Source of the DNA: an uncultured Flavobacteriales bacterium
GTDB taxonomy: Bacteria > Bacteroidota > Bacteroidia > Flavobacteriales_D > Sanyastnellaceae
Reading direction: 5' to 3'
Assembly: GCA_905480095.1 (NCBI GenBank)
Contig: CAJQPF010000030.1
Location: 1 to 60,482, forward strand
Length of the DNA: 60,482 nt
Shown: positions 19,529 through 30,687 of the stretch, piece after piece
Numbering within the stretch: position 1 is the first letter of the stretch
Layout of the letters: every line of letters starts with the position of its first letter
Notes under the pieces: generated by a model
Told to the model about the DNA's origin: nothing
The model's input: only the letters and a program-made list of their open reading frames with translations
Database searches by the model: none
Translations under genes and position numbers: made by a program

Positions 19529-20534
19529 GTTCTGGCATTCTGGGTTGCGGTGTGTCACGTAGTGTTCCAAACCTGCCCTCAGATGCATCTAACACGCCTA
19601 CAATGCCTACCATTGCCGCATTGTCTGTACAGTAACTTAGGGGCGGTATAAAAACCTGCCAACCTTCCCTTTGCGCCAACGCTTTTCTGAGCCCACTGTT
19701 AGCAGAAACCCCACCTGCAATGGCCACCTGAGTGATCCCAGTCTCCATAACGGCCTGCTCCAGTTTAGACATAAGCATCCCCACAATTGTCGCTTGAACT
19801 GATGCACAAAAATCATGTAAATGAGATTCCATAAACTGAGGGTCTGACTTAAGTCTAGCTTGTAAAAACCTGAGGACTTGAGTCTTTAAGCCACTAAAAC
19901 TCATGTTTAGCCCGTCTACTTTAGACCCCTTAAACACAAACGATTCCGGATTGCCCAAATCCGCATATTTATCTACGAGAGGGCCTCCGGGATACGGAAG
20001 ACCTATGAGTTTGGCAACTTTATCAAACGCCTCTCCAGCTGCATCATCCACTGTCGTACCGATAACATCCATTTTTGAAGCGCTGTGGACATGAACAATC
20101 TGGGTATGCCCCCCAGACACAGTCAAACAGAGAAACGGAAAGTCCGGAGAAGGGCTTGGCGCTATGAAATGAGCCAAAATATGAGCCCGCATATGGTGAA
20201 CGGGCACGGTGGGCAAATTGTGTGCCCACGCCCATGACTTTGCAAAAGAAGTCCCCACAAGCAAAGAACCACTTAAACCAGGACCTATGGTATAGGCAAC
20301 AGCATCAATATCTGATGGAGAAATCTTCGCGTCTTTCAGGGCCAAATCAACCGTTGCAATGATGTTACTCATGTGGGCTCTTGAGGCAAGCTCAGGCACC
20401 ACGCCACCGTGCCGGGTATGTATTTCTTGATTTGCGACAAGATTAGAAAGCACGGTGTCCCCTTTCACTACAGACACTCCCGTATCGTCACAAGACGATT
20501 CAATAGCGAGTATCGTTAAGTTTGGAATTTTCAT
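19503..20534 (-). CDS. tsaD: tRNA N6-adenosine threonylcarbamoyltransferase TsaD
   Basis: ILAIESSCDDTGVSVV, VPVHHMRAHILAHF, LCLTVSGGHTQIVHV, and VAIAGGVSANSGLR motifs. Confidence 0.97.
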   Translation of the reverse strand: MKIPNLTILAIESSCDDTGVSVVKGDTVLSNLVANQEIHTRHGGVVPELASRAHMSNIIATVDLALKDAKISPSDIDAVAYTIGPGLSGSLLVGTSFAKSWAWAHNLPTVPVHHMRAHILAHFIAPSPSPDFPFLCLTVSGGHTQIVHVHSASKMDVIGTTVDDAAGEAFDKVAKLIGLPYPGGPLVDKYADLGNPESFVFKGSKVDGLNMSFSGLKTQVLRFLQARLKSDPQFMESHLHDFCASVQATIVGMLMSKLEQAVMETGITQVAIAGGVSANSGLRKALAQREGWQVFIPPLSYCTDNAAMVGIVGVLDASEGRFGTLRDTPQPRMPELKPCGSPR

Positions 20535-20622
20535 CTTTTATGAGTTGGCAAACTAAAATAAGTACAACTGCGAAAGTACGGCGCACAAGACTTCTTATCT
20601 TGCTTTCGCAATCAAAGAGTAA

Positions 20623-23600
20623 GTGCCCAAAAATTCAAACATATTAAAGAACAAGTATCGCAACCTTATTAAGCGGGCCTTCCGCACTACTAAAATATTT
20701 ATCATCCTCGTTTTAATTCTATCTGGTGTCACCCAACTTCCACCCGTCCAAACCGCGATTTTAAATTATGCAACTGACCTCGCCACTGAATCTTTGGGCC
20801 TTGAAATGGAAATCGGCGCTGTAGAACTCCACCTCTTTCAAAGAACTTTAACCTTGAGTGACCTTACTTGCACCACAGGAGGTGCAGAGATTTTGTGCAG
20901 CACATTGGACTTGAAGTTCAAAGGAGCTAATTCTGAAGGCGTTTCTGAGTTTGGCCCAATAAGTTTAGATGGTGTCCGTTTTTTTGCGGACAGCTTAGAA
21001 CAAATCTATGACGCATTCCCAAGTGATTCAACAAGCGAATATTCTAGCCGTAAGATGTTATTTGAACGTTTCGAAATGTCCAATTTTGAATGGCAAATAG
21101 GCGATTCACTCAATGGACATATCGCATTATTCGCACTCGATTCAATCGTCATTGAAAGTGGGAAAGAAATGAGCAAAGATGATCTTGATGTAAACATTGG
21201 CGGATATGAAATCCGAGGCGCCAACACAGATTTCAACGGAACAAACGTCATGTCAGTTGAAACAACTCATGGAAAAGGAACACTTACAAACAACGAATTT
21301 TACTTGACAATCTTGGACTTTAAGGCGGCAGGAATACAGCTCTATGGGGAACTTGGAAGCGGAAATCTGTCGGAATTGGAAGATTCGTTGGCGGAGCATC
21401 AAGGCCCACATTGTGAGATCGCGGTCGTCGTCCACCCCAACTTCATTGCCCCATGGGCAAACGATAAGGCGAACCACATTCTAGAAGCGCTTAAAACTGA
21501 TGAATTGACCGGGGATGTCGTTTACAAAGACGGAGCGCTTGTGGTTAATAATCTATCTAATTCTGACTTAACTATTTCGGGAAGTGCCCGAAACATAGGC
21601 GAAGAATATGCATGGAATCTCAACCTAGACCTTAAAACAAGCTTATTAAAACCATGGACTGAGGATTTAAAGATGGCCATGCAAGAAAAGTCTCCTGACG
21701 CTAAAAAAATAGCAGATAAGATAGATTCCATTCATCTTTCGGCAAGCGGAAGCCCAAATAACATTGAAGGCGCTTTGGCTGTCTCACAGGATGCAGAAGG
21801 TGGTCTTTCTCTTCAAGCAAATTACACATTGAATTGGGACGAACATGGTTTTGATACGGGATGGGGATGTACGTTTCATCTTGACAGCCTCCACACCGAA
21901 TATGGTATCCTCGAAAATTTACGTGCCCAAATCAACGGCGAAAAAGGACATGTCGAGGTGAAATGGGAAAACGACATCCTAAAAGCAAAGGCAATGTCAA
22001 ATCGTTGGGGATTGTATTCCCGTTTAAACGGCTTTGCAGAATGGAATGACGACAACAGGGGCGGCAAACGCTCAGCAAGTCTTAACTTCAGAAAACCCTT
22101 GCTAATTCAACTTAATGACGACAATACAGCAATACAAGCGCCGATTAAATTCGACAGATTCAATCTTGTTGTCGACATTCATCCAGAGAAAAATCGCACG
22201 ATAGAAAAAGAACTTCTAGAGGTTCAAGTTGAGTCGGATGTGATCATCGGAGATGCAACATTCTCTATGGATACAGAAGTGTGGACAGAATGGCTTGACT
22301 TAATGATCATGAGAGTCGATCGCGAGAACAAATCATCCGTTTCAAACTCACTACTGACAAGTGGTCGCTTTGAGATTCTTCGATCCAAGCCCCTTTCTGC
22401 AATACTGGGGACCACGCTAGCTGTATCACAAGGCACTGAATTCAAATGGCTCATTGACAATCAAAAAACAGAAGCCGTCGGAAAAACTGATTGGATAGCG
22501 TTTGATGACTTTCAATTAAACCAAGTCTTTCTTGACTTCAGTGGACGAACGGATGAGAACTGGATAAATATAGAGGCTTTAGAGCTTTTAAAGCAGGGGG
22601 ACATCTATGCGCAAGACATGAATATAGACATCCATGCAGACACGGTTTGGACTGCAGATTGTGGATGGAAAAACTTTGCTGGAAATGAAGGCATCGTCAG
22701 CTTAGAAGGCCTGCTAGAGCAAAAAGGGTCATGGGGATTTGACCTCTATGAGGCAACTATACCTCTGGGGAATGACACCCTCGAGCTCACGAGAATCCCA
22801 TCCTCTTTGTCGCTAAATTCAACTGAGGCATCTAGTGATGGAATGAGCTGGACAGGGGGCGGATTTAAAGCTGATATCGAAGGTGAAATAGGTGGCGACA
22901 GTGCCAGGCCGTTAAACTTCTTAATCCATACAGACCGAATCGATACAAACAGAACGAAACGTTGGTTTAATTTACCCGTAAGCGCCTCAAACATCAATCT
23001 TTCTGGATCACTTGGCGGGACATTTAGCACCCCTGTGCTCCGTGTTTCTGGAGAGGGTGAAGGGGTGTCATATGGCGGAGAAACAATCCCTAAAAGCACA
23101 TTTGAACTCACGTATTCAAAGCGAGACATTCACATTGAAAGCGACTTGACGGGTTTTGGAGAAAACGGAGAGGGCATTATCCACACCTCAGGATATGTCA
23201 CTCCCCTCCCCTTAGGCGATTTCAATTTAAACCTCATGTCTTATACCACAGATTTTCCTCTCAGTTGGGCAAATACAATCTTAAATGAAAAAACGGCCAA
23301 ACTGGGTGGGAAACTCGATGCAGCATTCACCATTCAAGGCCCATATCGAGAACCTAGCGTATTAGGTGGGGGTGATTTAAAAAAGGCAAAAGTAAAAATC
23401 GAATACTTGGGCACTGAGTATGATGTAAGCGGAAAATTTAACGTCAAACCTGACGGAATTGAACTCAACGGAATTGACATCAAAGACAACTATGGTGGTC
23501 AAGGATTCATGGTGGGAACCGCTTTGCATGAAAACTATGAGAAATGGAATTTAGACATTTCTATGAGCATAGACGACCCCAAGAAACCTTTAGAGGTCAT

Positions 23601-24813
23601 GAACATACCACGATCGCCAGAGGCCTATTTCTATGGAAATGCAAATGGCATAGGGGATATAAATGTCTTCGGTTATGAAGACAAACTCTATATTGAAGCG
23701 CGACTTAAAACAACAAAAGGCACTCAGTTTGTCCTTCCAATGGATGCTGGCACGAGCTCTACATGGTCTTCCTTTGTAGAAATCATTGACAACTCTCCTC
23801 AGGAAAACATTGGGGAAGCAACCATTGCAGAGAACCAGTCCAAAACCTCCGTTCGTCTTGACTTAATTATTGATGTGGATCAAGAAAGTGAAGCCAGAAT
23901 TGTGTTTGACGAAGCTGTGGGAGATGAAATTATCGGGAAATGTGAGGGCGTCATCCAATTGGCCCTTGATGATTTTGAACGGTTGGCGATGTTTGGCTCA
24001 CTCAAGGTGATAGAAGGTGAATACCTCTTCACCTTATCCAACTTCATAAATAAGAGATTCATTGCAGAACCTGGGGGCACGATAAAATGGTATGGCGACC
24101 CATATCAAGCAGAAATAGATTTAAGAACGTTGTACTCAACACGAACCACCCTCCTACCGATTGCTCCTGAAACATTAGATAACAGCAAACAAAAAGTAGA
24201 CTTGATTCTAGAAATGCATGGCGACCTCATGAGACCTGGCATAAATTTCGATATCCAACTTCCAGAAGGAGATTCTAGGACGAAGGCTACCTTGGCCTCA
24301 CTCTTGGCAAACGAAGAAGAAATGAACAGGCAAGCCATATCGCTCCTAATTCTTCAACAGTTCCTTGCTCCCCAATGGCAAGCCGCCGCTATAGGAAGTA
24401 CTGGACTACAAGAAAACAGCACAGAGCTGATCTCAGCCCAATTGGGAAACTGGTTGTCAGGACTTAGTGACGATGTAAATATTGGAATAGATTACGATGC
24501 GAAAAACAATTCTGGCAACGAAGCTGCGCTCGCTGTGGCACTTTCTACTCAACTTCTTAATGACAGGCTCCACGTTGAAGGCGAGCTCGGTACGCAACAA
24601 CTCAATACTGGCTCCTTGGATGATTTACAACTCAAAGAGTTCCGTATCAAATACGACCTCAAAGACGATGGAACGCTACAACTTACGGGGTATTCAACGC
24701 AACGCGCAAATATTCCCGGCCTGGAGGGTGAAAGCGTTCAGGGCGTTGGAATACTATTACACCGAGACTTCACTCGGTTCAAGGATTTATTTGGAAAACG
24801 TAACGATCGATAA
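20623..24813 (+). CDS. tamB: Translocation/assembly module TamB domain protein (DUF490)
   Basis: 1396-aa protein with N-terminal TM, AsmA-like beta-rich body, C-terminal TamB features (QFLAPQWQAAAIGSTGLQENSTELISAQLGNWLSGLSDDVNIGIDYD). Confidence 0.9.
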   Translation: MPKNSNILKNKYRNLIKRAFRTTKIFIILVLILSGVTQLPPVQTAILNYATDLATESLGLEMEIGAVELHLFQRTLTLSDLTCTTGGAEILCSTLDLKFKGANSEGVSEFGPISLDGVRFFADSLEQIYDAFPSDSTSEYSSRKMLFERFEMSNFEWQIGDSLNGHIALFALDSIVIESGKEMSKDDLDVNIGGYEIRGANTDFNGTNVMSVETTHGKGTLTNNEFYLTILDFKAAGIQLYGELGSGNLSELEDSLAEHQGPHCEIAVVVHPNFIAPWANDKANHILEALKTDELTGDVVYKDGALVVNNLSNSDLTISGSARNIGEEYAWNLNLDLKTSLLKPWTEDLKMAMQEKSPDAKKIADKIDSIHLSASGSPNNIEGALAVSQDAEGGLSLQANYTLNWDEHGFDTGWGCTFHLDSLHTEYGILENLRAQINGEKGHVEVKWENDILKAKAMSNRWGLYSRLNGFAEWNDDNRGGKRSASLNFRKPLLIQLNDDNTAIQAPIKFDRFNLVVDIHPEKNRTIEKELLEVQVESDVIIGDATFSMDTEVWTEWLDLMIMRVDRENKSSVSNSLLTSGRFEILRSKPLSAILGTTLAVSQGTEFKWLIDNQKTEAVGKTDWIAFDDFQLNQVFLDFSGRTDENWINIEALELLKQGDIYAQDMNIDIHADTVWTADCGWKNFAGNEGIVSLEGLLEQKGSWGFDLYEATIPLGNDTLELTRIPSSLSLNSTEASSDGMSWTGGGFKADIEGEIGGDSARPLNFLIHTDRIDTNRTKRWFNLPVSASNINLSGSLGGTFSTPVLRVSGEGEGVSYGGETIPKSTFELTYSKRDIHIESDLTGFGENGEGIIHTSGYVTPLPLGDFNLNLMSYTTDFPLSWANTILNEKTAKLGGKLDAAFTIQGPYREPSVLGGGDLKKAKVKIEYLGTEYDVSGKFNVKPDGIELNGIDIKDNYGGQGFMVGTALHENYEKWNLDISMSIDDPKKPLEVMNIPRSPEAYFYGNANGIGDINVFGYEDKLYIEARLKTTKGTQFVLPMDAGTSSTWSSFVEIIDNSPQENIGEATIAENQSKTSVRLDLIIDVDQESEARIVFDEAVGDEIIGKCEGVIQLALDDFERLAMFGSLKVIEGEYLFTLSNFINKRFIAEPGGTIKWYGDPYQAEIDLRTLYSTRTTLLPIAPETLDNSKQKVDLILEMHGDLMRPGINFDIQLPEGDSRTKATLASLLANEEEMNRQAISLLILQQFLAPQWQAAAIGSTGLQENSTELISAQLGNWLSGLSDDVNIGIDYDAKNNSGNEAALAVALSTQLLNDRLHVEGELGTQQLNTGSLDDLQLKEFRIKYDLKDDGTLQLTGYSTQRANIPGLEGESVQGVGILLHRDFTRFKDLFGKRNDR

Positions 24814-24852
24814 CTTTCAATGAACCTGAAAAGGTTCCATAAAAACGCTCTT

Positions 24853-25611
24853 TTATTGGGTCTTCCGCGCCTTTCTCAGTTCTTGAATATACGTGTAACG
24901 CATCGCAACAGCTTTTGCCTGGTAGGATGAAATGACAAAGCCAACATACCCATCAAGTATCCCAAGCTGAAGAAAATAATGCTTTAAAAATCTGACTATT
25001 GGTTTAACCACAGTGTGAAAAGGCGTGATATATTTCACTTTTTTGTCATAGTCTTTTGCCTGCAATTTGGCATAACGATCAAGTTTGGAGAGGTAAGCTT
25101 CTTTGCTGACAAATGTGTTGTGAAGGAGTTTGTGGTGAAGGAACCCTATTTTACCAGAACTAATGATTTCAGCATGAACATGTTTGTTCTCATATTTACA
25201 TTCATCTCGCCTGAAAAGACGGATGACTTTATCACCTTGCCACCCACTAAAGCGAACCTTTTGACCCATAAAATAATTTTCTCGGCGAATCCAAAACCCA
25301 CTGTATTCAGTATTTGAATTGATCATGCGCATCACTTCCATTTGCAATTCAGATGTGACGCGTTCATCTGCATCAAGAAGTAAAATCCATTCATGCTTCG
25401 CCTGTGGAATCGCCCAATTCTTTTGGGAGGCCGAATTCACGTATTCCCTTTGTAAAATCGTATCGACGAGTGGCCTTGCTAGTTTTACGGTGTCATCCGT
25501 ACTCAAAGAGTCGACAACCATCACCTCATCAGAAAAACGAACGGATTTAATCGCGTCAATGATGTTGTTCTGTTCATTTCCAGTCGGAATGATAGATGTA
25601 ATCTTAGTCAT
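24853..25611 (-). CDS. Glycosyltransferase family 2 (WaaE/KdtX-like)
   Basis: SIIPTGNEQNNIIDAIKSVRFSDEVMVVDSLSTDDTVKLA; WILLLDADERVT. Confidence 0.9.
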   Translation of the reverse strand: MTKITSIIPTGNEQNNIIDAIKSVRFSDEVMVVDSLSTDDTVKLARPLVDTILQREYVNSASQKNWAIPQAKHEWILLLDADERVTSELQMEVMRMINSNTEYSGFWIRRENYFMGQKVRFSGWQGDKVIRLFRRDECKYENKHVHAEIISSGKIGFLHHKLLHNTFVSKEAYLSKLDRYAKLQAKDYDKKVKYITPFHTVVKPIVRFLKHYFLQLGILDGYVGFVISSYQAKAVAMRYTYIQELRKARKTQ

Positions 25612-26734
25612 CTAACAACGTATTATAAACTTGAAATAAGTTTGAGGCAATCTTGTGGTCAGTGAAGTTTTGGGCATATTCAAACCCTTTTGAGGCCATT
25701 GTGTTTTGTAAATCTGTTGAATGTTGAATCTCGAGAACAGCCTCTTTCATTTCATGGACTGACAAGGGGTCAATGTATTTGGTATATGGACCTCCAGCTT
25801 CAATAAAACACCCCTGCTTAGTAGAAATTACCGGGGTTTTTGAAAACAGAGCCTCTAAAATAGGAATGCCAAACCCTTCAAATACAGAGGGATAAATCAG
25901 CATTTGTGCGTTTTGATATACAGCCGCCATTTCTTCCGTCTCAATACCAGTTAAAAAGAAAACGCGGTCAGATAAGTCATGCTTTTTAATGAATCTTATG
26001 CACTCCATTTTATAGCGTTTCCCACTGCCAATAACGACCAGTTTTTGATGTGGCAATTCTATCAAGGTCTTAAGTATAGTTAAGAGGTTTTTGCGTTCCT
26101 CTATGCTACCCACGCTGAGGATATAATCCTCAGGCAAGTTGTATTTTATTTGCACTTCTCGCTTTGTCTTATCTGGAACGTCATGATGAAATACGTCATT
26201 GCAACCTTGATAAACAACGTCAATTTTCTCTTCCGGAATGCCGAAGAATTCAATGACATCTTGTTTGGTTTGCTTGCTGACAGCAATGATTTTATCAGAT
26301 CTGTCACACGCTGACTTGAATTTTTTGTAATATATTTTCCGATCAAGCGATCGAAACAATTGAGGATAACGGATGAAAATCAAATCGTGAATAGACACGA
26401 CCGTTTTAATGTTTGTTTTCTCAATACCTAAAGGCAACTCATGACTTAGTCCATGAAAAAGATCGATTTTATCGGAAACTAAATCTTTGACGACACTTTT
26501 GCTTCTCCAGTAGGATTTAAAAACCTTATTAATGAAAGACTTAGGCGTGCGTGTCACAGTATTTGCGCGCCCATTTAAAAAGAACAAATGGTGCTTTTCG
26601 TGTGCTTTTGGTGTGAAGAGAAAATAATTGTTTTTAGGAAAAACATGAGAAAGGACACGAATAGCATCACGTGAATAGTTCCCTAAACCTGTGTTGTTTA
26701 AAAACGCTCTTTTTGCATCAAATCCTATCTTCAT
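25604..26734 (-). CDS. Glycosyltransferase family 1/4
   Basis: VVSIHDLIFIRYP, ILSVGSIEERKNL, YPSVFEGFGIPILEAL motifs. Start at internal ATG MKIGFDAKRAF. Confidence 0.9.
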   Translation of the reverse strand: MKIGFDAKRAFLNNTGLGNYSRDAIRVLSHVFPKNNYFLFTPKAHEKHHLFFLNGRANTVTRTPKSFINKVFKSYWRSKSVVKDLVSDKIDLFHGLSHELPLGIEKTNIKTVVSIHDLIFIRYPQLFRSLDRKIYYKKFKSACDRSDKIIAVSKQTKQDVIEFFGIPEEKIDVVYQGCNDVFHHDVPDKTKREVQIKYNLPEDYILSVGSIEERKNLLTILKTLIELPHQKLVVIGSGKRYKMECIRFIKKHDLSDRVFFLTGIETEEMAAVYQNAQMLIYPSVFEGFGIPILEALFSKTPVISTKQGCFIEAGGPYTKYIDPLSVHEMKEAVLEIQHSTDLQNTMASKGFEYAQNFTDHKIASNLFQVYNTLLDD

Positions 26735-26868
26735 CTCAAAGGCAAAATTATAAGTTTGCAAGTTACACAATAGAACTCAGCAGAAAACTTTGCTGTTTGA
26801 CATGAGGGAGGGACCGGGAGATCGGAATGATTGGCAAACTCAAAGATTATAATAACGTAACTTGCAGT

Positions 26869-27966
26869 ATGAAAACTATACCATACATCTGCAGCCTTGT
26901 TGCACTTTTGTTCGTTGTTCATTGCAACCATGCTCAAACCACTGTAAATGCATCTGACCTTCCTCAAGCAGGTGGAAGCTATCTCATTCAAACATCTACG
27001 GCGGACATCACAGGAGATTATGTGAGTACTGGTGCAGATTATGTTTGGGATTTCTCGACATTAGATTCAAATTCAGAGACACTTGTTGAATTCGGAGCAA
27101 CAAATGAAGCCCCATTTTTAGCTCAGCTTTCTTTCAACAACGCGTTGACTAATCCAGATTATATATGTGATGTTTTCGGGCCTGGAGAGTTTGATCTCGC
27201 TTTCTTGTCTGAGTTAGGCATAGACCTCCCTGTGACCATTTCCAACATGATGAGCTATTACCAAACCTCTGGTTCTTCATATAATCTCGCAGGAATTTCA
27301 ATGAATTTAGAAGGATTCGATCTACCTATCGAATACAGCGACATTGATGAAATCCATCCCCTGCCATTAAATTTTCAGGATGTCATTTCATCTACTTCTG
27401 CCTACGAAGTTGACATTCCAAGCGTGCTTAACTACGCGACTTCCGCAACGCGTGAAGGCTCAGTGGACGGATGGGGAACGTTACTTCTCCCAAACGGCGC
27501 ATCGCACGAAGTCCTGAGAATAAGCACCACAATAACGACGCAAGATGTTTTAACGCAAGAAGGAGGCGAACCCTTTGAAATTGACCGCATCTCAACAGTT
27601 TACACATGGCTCGGAGACGGGGGACTCCCATATCTTGAAGCAAAAACACTTTTCGGCACCACATACAGTGTGAAGTATCAAGGAGAAGCGCCAAATCAAG
27701 ACACCTCAAATACAGATGGAATGACCGCGCTTACGCCTTCTGATTTCGTCGCATTCCCTAACCCAGCTACTTCAGGAGAAAACATTGTATTAAATGGAGC
27801 GGATCAAGAAATAACATGGGATGTGTCAAATCTCATGGGTAAAATAATCCTGTCTGGAATCGGAACCGTGATTGCTACTGACCTCTTTTCCCCTGGCACA
27901 TATATCATCTCCACTTCCTCTAAAAAGGGGTTGAACACGGAATCCGTCAGGGTCATTATTCAGTAA
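26869..27966 (+). CDS. Secreted protein with T9SS type-A C-terminal sorting domain
   Basis: Signal peptide MKTIPYICSLVALLFVVHCNHAQ; C-terminal FPNPATSGENI...GTYIISTSSKKGLNTESVRVIIQ. Confidence 0.8.
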   Translation: MKTIPYICSLVALLFVVHCNHAQTTVNASDLPQAGGSYLIQTSTADITGDYVSTGADYVWDFSTLDSNSETLVEFGATNEAPFLAQLSFNNALTNPDYICDVFGPGEFDLAFLSELGIDLPVTISNMMSYYQTSGSSYNLAGISMNLEGFDLPIEYSDIDEIHPLPLNFQDVISSTSAYEVDIPSVLNYATSATREGSVDGWGTLLLPNGASHEVLRISTTITTQDVLTQEGGEPFEIDRISTVYTWLGDGGLPYLEAKTLFGTTYSVKYQGEAPNQDTSNTDGMTALTPSDFVAFPNPATSGENIVLNGADQEITWDVSNLMGKIILSGIGTVIATDLFSPGTYIISTSSKKGLNTESVRVIIQ

Positions 27967-27981
27967 TCGACGTTGTGGGGC

Positions 27982-28392
27982 CTAAATTTCTTTTCCTTCC
28001 ATATGGCTATACCACAAATCAATAAGCCACCCTTTTGCGACCTGAGTATTGCGAAAAATTCTAAAGGGAACAGAGGGCCTGAATAACGCCCATCTAATTT
28101 TATCCTGAATGACTGCAAGGTTTGATGGAACGACCACAGCGCGAGCAATAACACCGTTCATCGCTTGGTCACTTCCCAACCATTTAAGCGCATCGTGTTC
28201 AACGAGTGGCGAATCTGCTGGGATGATGTGTAGTACTGGCCCTGAATTTGAAAGTGCTTTTCTGTCATCTTCTGTACGCATGACACAGGCCAAATCAATC
28301 ATAGAAGCTGCACGGTATTTCACGATACACATCCCCATAGAAAGCTCTATTTCAGCTTGACTATGTTTAGAAATTAAAGCATGTTCGTTCAT
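27982..28392 (-). CDS. Hypothetical protein (DUF7793/SpoIIAA-like fold possible)
   Basis: 136-aa ORF. The family assignment is tentative. Confidence 0.55.
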   Translation of the reverse strand: MNEHALISKHSQAEIELSMGMCIVKYRAASMIDLACVMRTEDDRKALSNSGPVLHIIPADSPLVEHDALKWLGSDQAMNGVIARAVVVPSNLAVIQDKIRWALFRPSVPFRIFRNTQVAKGWLIDLWYSHMEGKEI

Positions 28393-28414
28393 AGGTCAGT
28401 AGATCGCAAGCGAA

Positions 28415-29566
28415 TTATTGACAAGTATAGTCAGAAAACGGATTTGGGGTACAGAAATTAAGTTCGGCAGTATCATCGCCCTCCTGAAGGTGCTCGATTG
28501 TATCCGTTGTATATCCCAAACCTAAGACGCTTTGCGTCGTTCTTGAAGCCCAAAGACCAAGCGCGCCATTTATATTTGAATATTCAGGGCGCTCTTGTAT
28601 AATACCCGTGACAGGCGCGTTCACATCTAGATATATCGCAAGTTCTTCGTTTGCGACAATAAGCAAGAAATCAAACGCACGTGCAATTTGGCTTTCCTCA
28701 TCCCACACCCCCAACTCTCTTGTAATTCTGATGTTTTTATCCAAACGGGTTTTTAATGTGGTGAAAAATATTTGACCATCGAATAATTTCTCAAGCTCTT
28801 GATTCCCTGCATCGCCAGATGGATCTACCGTGCCAATGGGTATTTCAATGGTACGGTCACGTGAGCTATCTAACACAGTATGAAAATCATCGGCCCAATA
28901 GTGTTCGATGAAATGAACACGTAAAACCGCGTCATAACGGGCTGCTCCAGCTGTAGACCTCCACTTGAAAGGATAATTTGGATAAGTGACTTGCGAGGGT
29001 CCAACGTTCGCAAAATTGAGTTTCACATTGTTTAAACCCGCTGGCGGTTGTTGAATATTACCAACGGAAACAGAAATCATATTTGTCTCTGCTCCAACAT
29101 TGACTGAATCGTCAATCACGATTGCCAAACGATAGCGCGCATCAGGGTTAAGTGATTCATTCGCACGTGTAGCGGCAAAATACGCTTTATGTTCTGGCGC
29201 AAAAAACACACCATCCTCATCTTTGTTTTGGAGTATAGTATCCTTGAGCTCAAAAACTCGGGTAACATTGTCATTGTCATCAAGCTCCTCAAAATGCGCT
29301 GAAAGCCTTGATGTTTCATATTCTGAGGAATCCGAGACTAGGGCGATTTGGGTTTGGTCTCCATCCCCTAACCACGTGCGATTAATCCTGACCCACTGTG
29401 TATCTGCCTCAGCATCTAGAAGGCCAAAAACCACAGGGATAGACACATATGGTGCCGTCAAATCAACATCCGTGGTACAACGCGTAAATCCCAAAGTAAA
29501 TATAGCGGCAAGCAAAAAGATTGTGCCACGCTTAACAATCAGATGTCCATCTTTTTTTTCTTGCAT
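28415..29566 (-). CDS. DUF4249-type lipoprotein
   Basis: Lipobox-like FTRC; VSIPVVFGLLDAEADTQWVRINRTWLGDGD resembles the DUF4249 N-terminus. Confidence 0.75.
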   Translation of the reverse strand: MQEKKDGHLIVKRGTIFLLAAIFTLGFTRCTTDVDLTAPYVSIPVVFGLLDAEADTQWVRINRTWLGDGDQTQIALVSDSSEYETSRLSAHFEELDDNDNVTRVFELKDTILQNKDEDGVFFAPEHKAYFAATRANESLNPDARYRLAIVIDDSVNVGAETNMISVSVGNIQQPPAGLNNVKLNFANVGPSQVTYPNYPFKWRSTAGAARYDAVLRVHFIEHYWADDFHTVLDSSRDRTIEIPIGTVDPSGDAGNQELEKLFDGQIFFTTLKTRLDKNIRITRELGVWDEESQIARAFDFLLIVANEELAIYLDVNAPVTGIIQERPEYSNINGALGLWASRTTQSVLGLGYTTDTIEHLQEGDDTAELNFCTPNPFSDYTCQ

Positions 29567-29597
29567 GATGCGAATATACCAAGAATCTCGGCAAGCA

Positions 29598-30650
29598 TTA
29601 AATTTTTAACAAGAACTCGACCGTATCCACACCATCGGCATAGTCACTTAGTGAAGGACATTGTGCCAAACCCAAATCTTGCTGTGAGATACTGGGTGCC
29701 AAAACTGACAATTCTTTTGTGAAAGCTTTCGCTCCAGACCTAGAAGTCACAAGCTGCAATCCCTCTTTATAACCGCTTAGCTTCTTGATTAATTCTCCAA
29801 CATCATCATATCTCTCAATGAAAAGCGTACCCACTGGTGACACCCAATTTTCATCTTCTTTCACCAATAAAAACCCATTTTCTATTAATTCTTCTCTATT
29901 CAGTAGCCAAATCGCTTTGTGGTAATCATAATTGTTTGCGTACTTGTTGTTGTTCGCCAAAAAACTCCAAGACACCCAGGCCGCAAAACACCTGTCCAAA
30001 TCAAAATCAGTCGGGAGGAATACTTTTGTCGTGCTTCTACATCCAAGTCCAAAATGGGTAAACATATCCTCCCCCAACATTTTCAATTCGTCTTCAGATT
30101 CTTCACCATCTAAAACGGCCACACCTGTTCTTTGTGTTCTAAATAAATGCGGAATGTGGCCAAAGTAGGCATCGAAATACCTCATGGTATTTGAACTCCC
30201 AGTTGCGATAAGCGCATCGACATCTCCTAATTTACCTGAAACAAATTCGATTCTACCTTTTAAAGCAGGTTCAATCGCTTCTATTTCTTGCACCACTCTT
30301 TTCGGAAGAACTGTATCATCTCTAGATGTTTTTACTGCCACTTTGTGACCGACAATGAGTGCACAGAGCATATCATGAAGCCCCACCAAAGGCAAATTAC
30401 CCGCCATGATAATTCCTATTCTTTTGCCAGAGTCAGCATGAATCACATCAGGGAGCTGATACGCCTTAAACCATTTTTCAACAGCTGCATCTCGTAAAGA
30501 ATCCCCATGAGATTGAAACGATTTGGCAACACTTTCTTTTGTAAACCAGCCGTTATTAGCTTCAGCCAATCGCAGCAATTCGCTTTCAGTATGTGCTTTT
30601 TCTCGAAACCAAATTCCGAGTTTTGATAATACGTGTTTAAGACTGTTCAC
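29598..30650 (-). CDS. Acyl-CoA reductase (LuxC-like)
   Basis: GIIMAGNLPLVGLHDMLCALIVGHKVAVKTSRDD, ATGSSNTMRYFDAYFG, FGLGCRSTTKVFLP. GTG start at 30650 chosen; the ORF track extends to 30752 into the ferredoxin gene. Confidence 0.85.
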   Translation of the reverse strand: MNSLKHVLSKLGIWFREKAHTESELLRLAEANNGWFTKESVAKSFQSHGDSLRDAAVEKWFKAYQLPDVIHADSGKRIGIIMAGNLPLVGLHDMLCALIVGHKVAVKTSRDDTVLPKRVVQEIEAIEPALKGRIEFVSGKLGDVDALIATGSSNTMRYFDAYFGHIPHLFRTQRTGVAVLDGEESEDELKMLGEDMFTHFGLGCRSTTKVFLPTDFDLDRCFAAWVSWSFLANNNKYANNYDYHKAIWLLNREELIENGFLLVKEDENWVSPVGTLFIERYDDVGELIKKLSGYKEGLQLVTSRSGAKAFTKELSVLAPSISQQDLGLAQCPSLSDYADGVDTVEFLLKI

Positions 30651-30687
30651 TGTACCTTTGTATCTGTAAATTGAAAGGCAAAAGTAC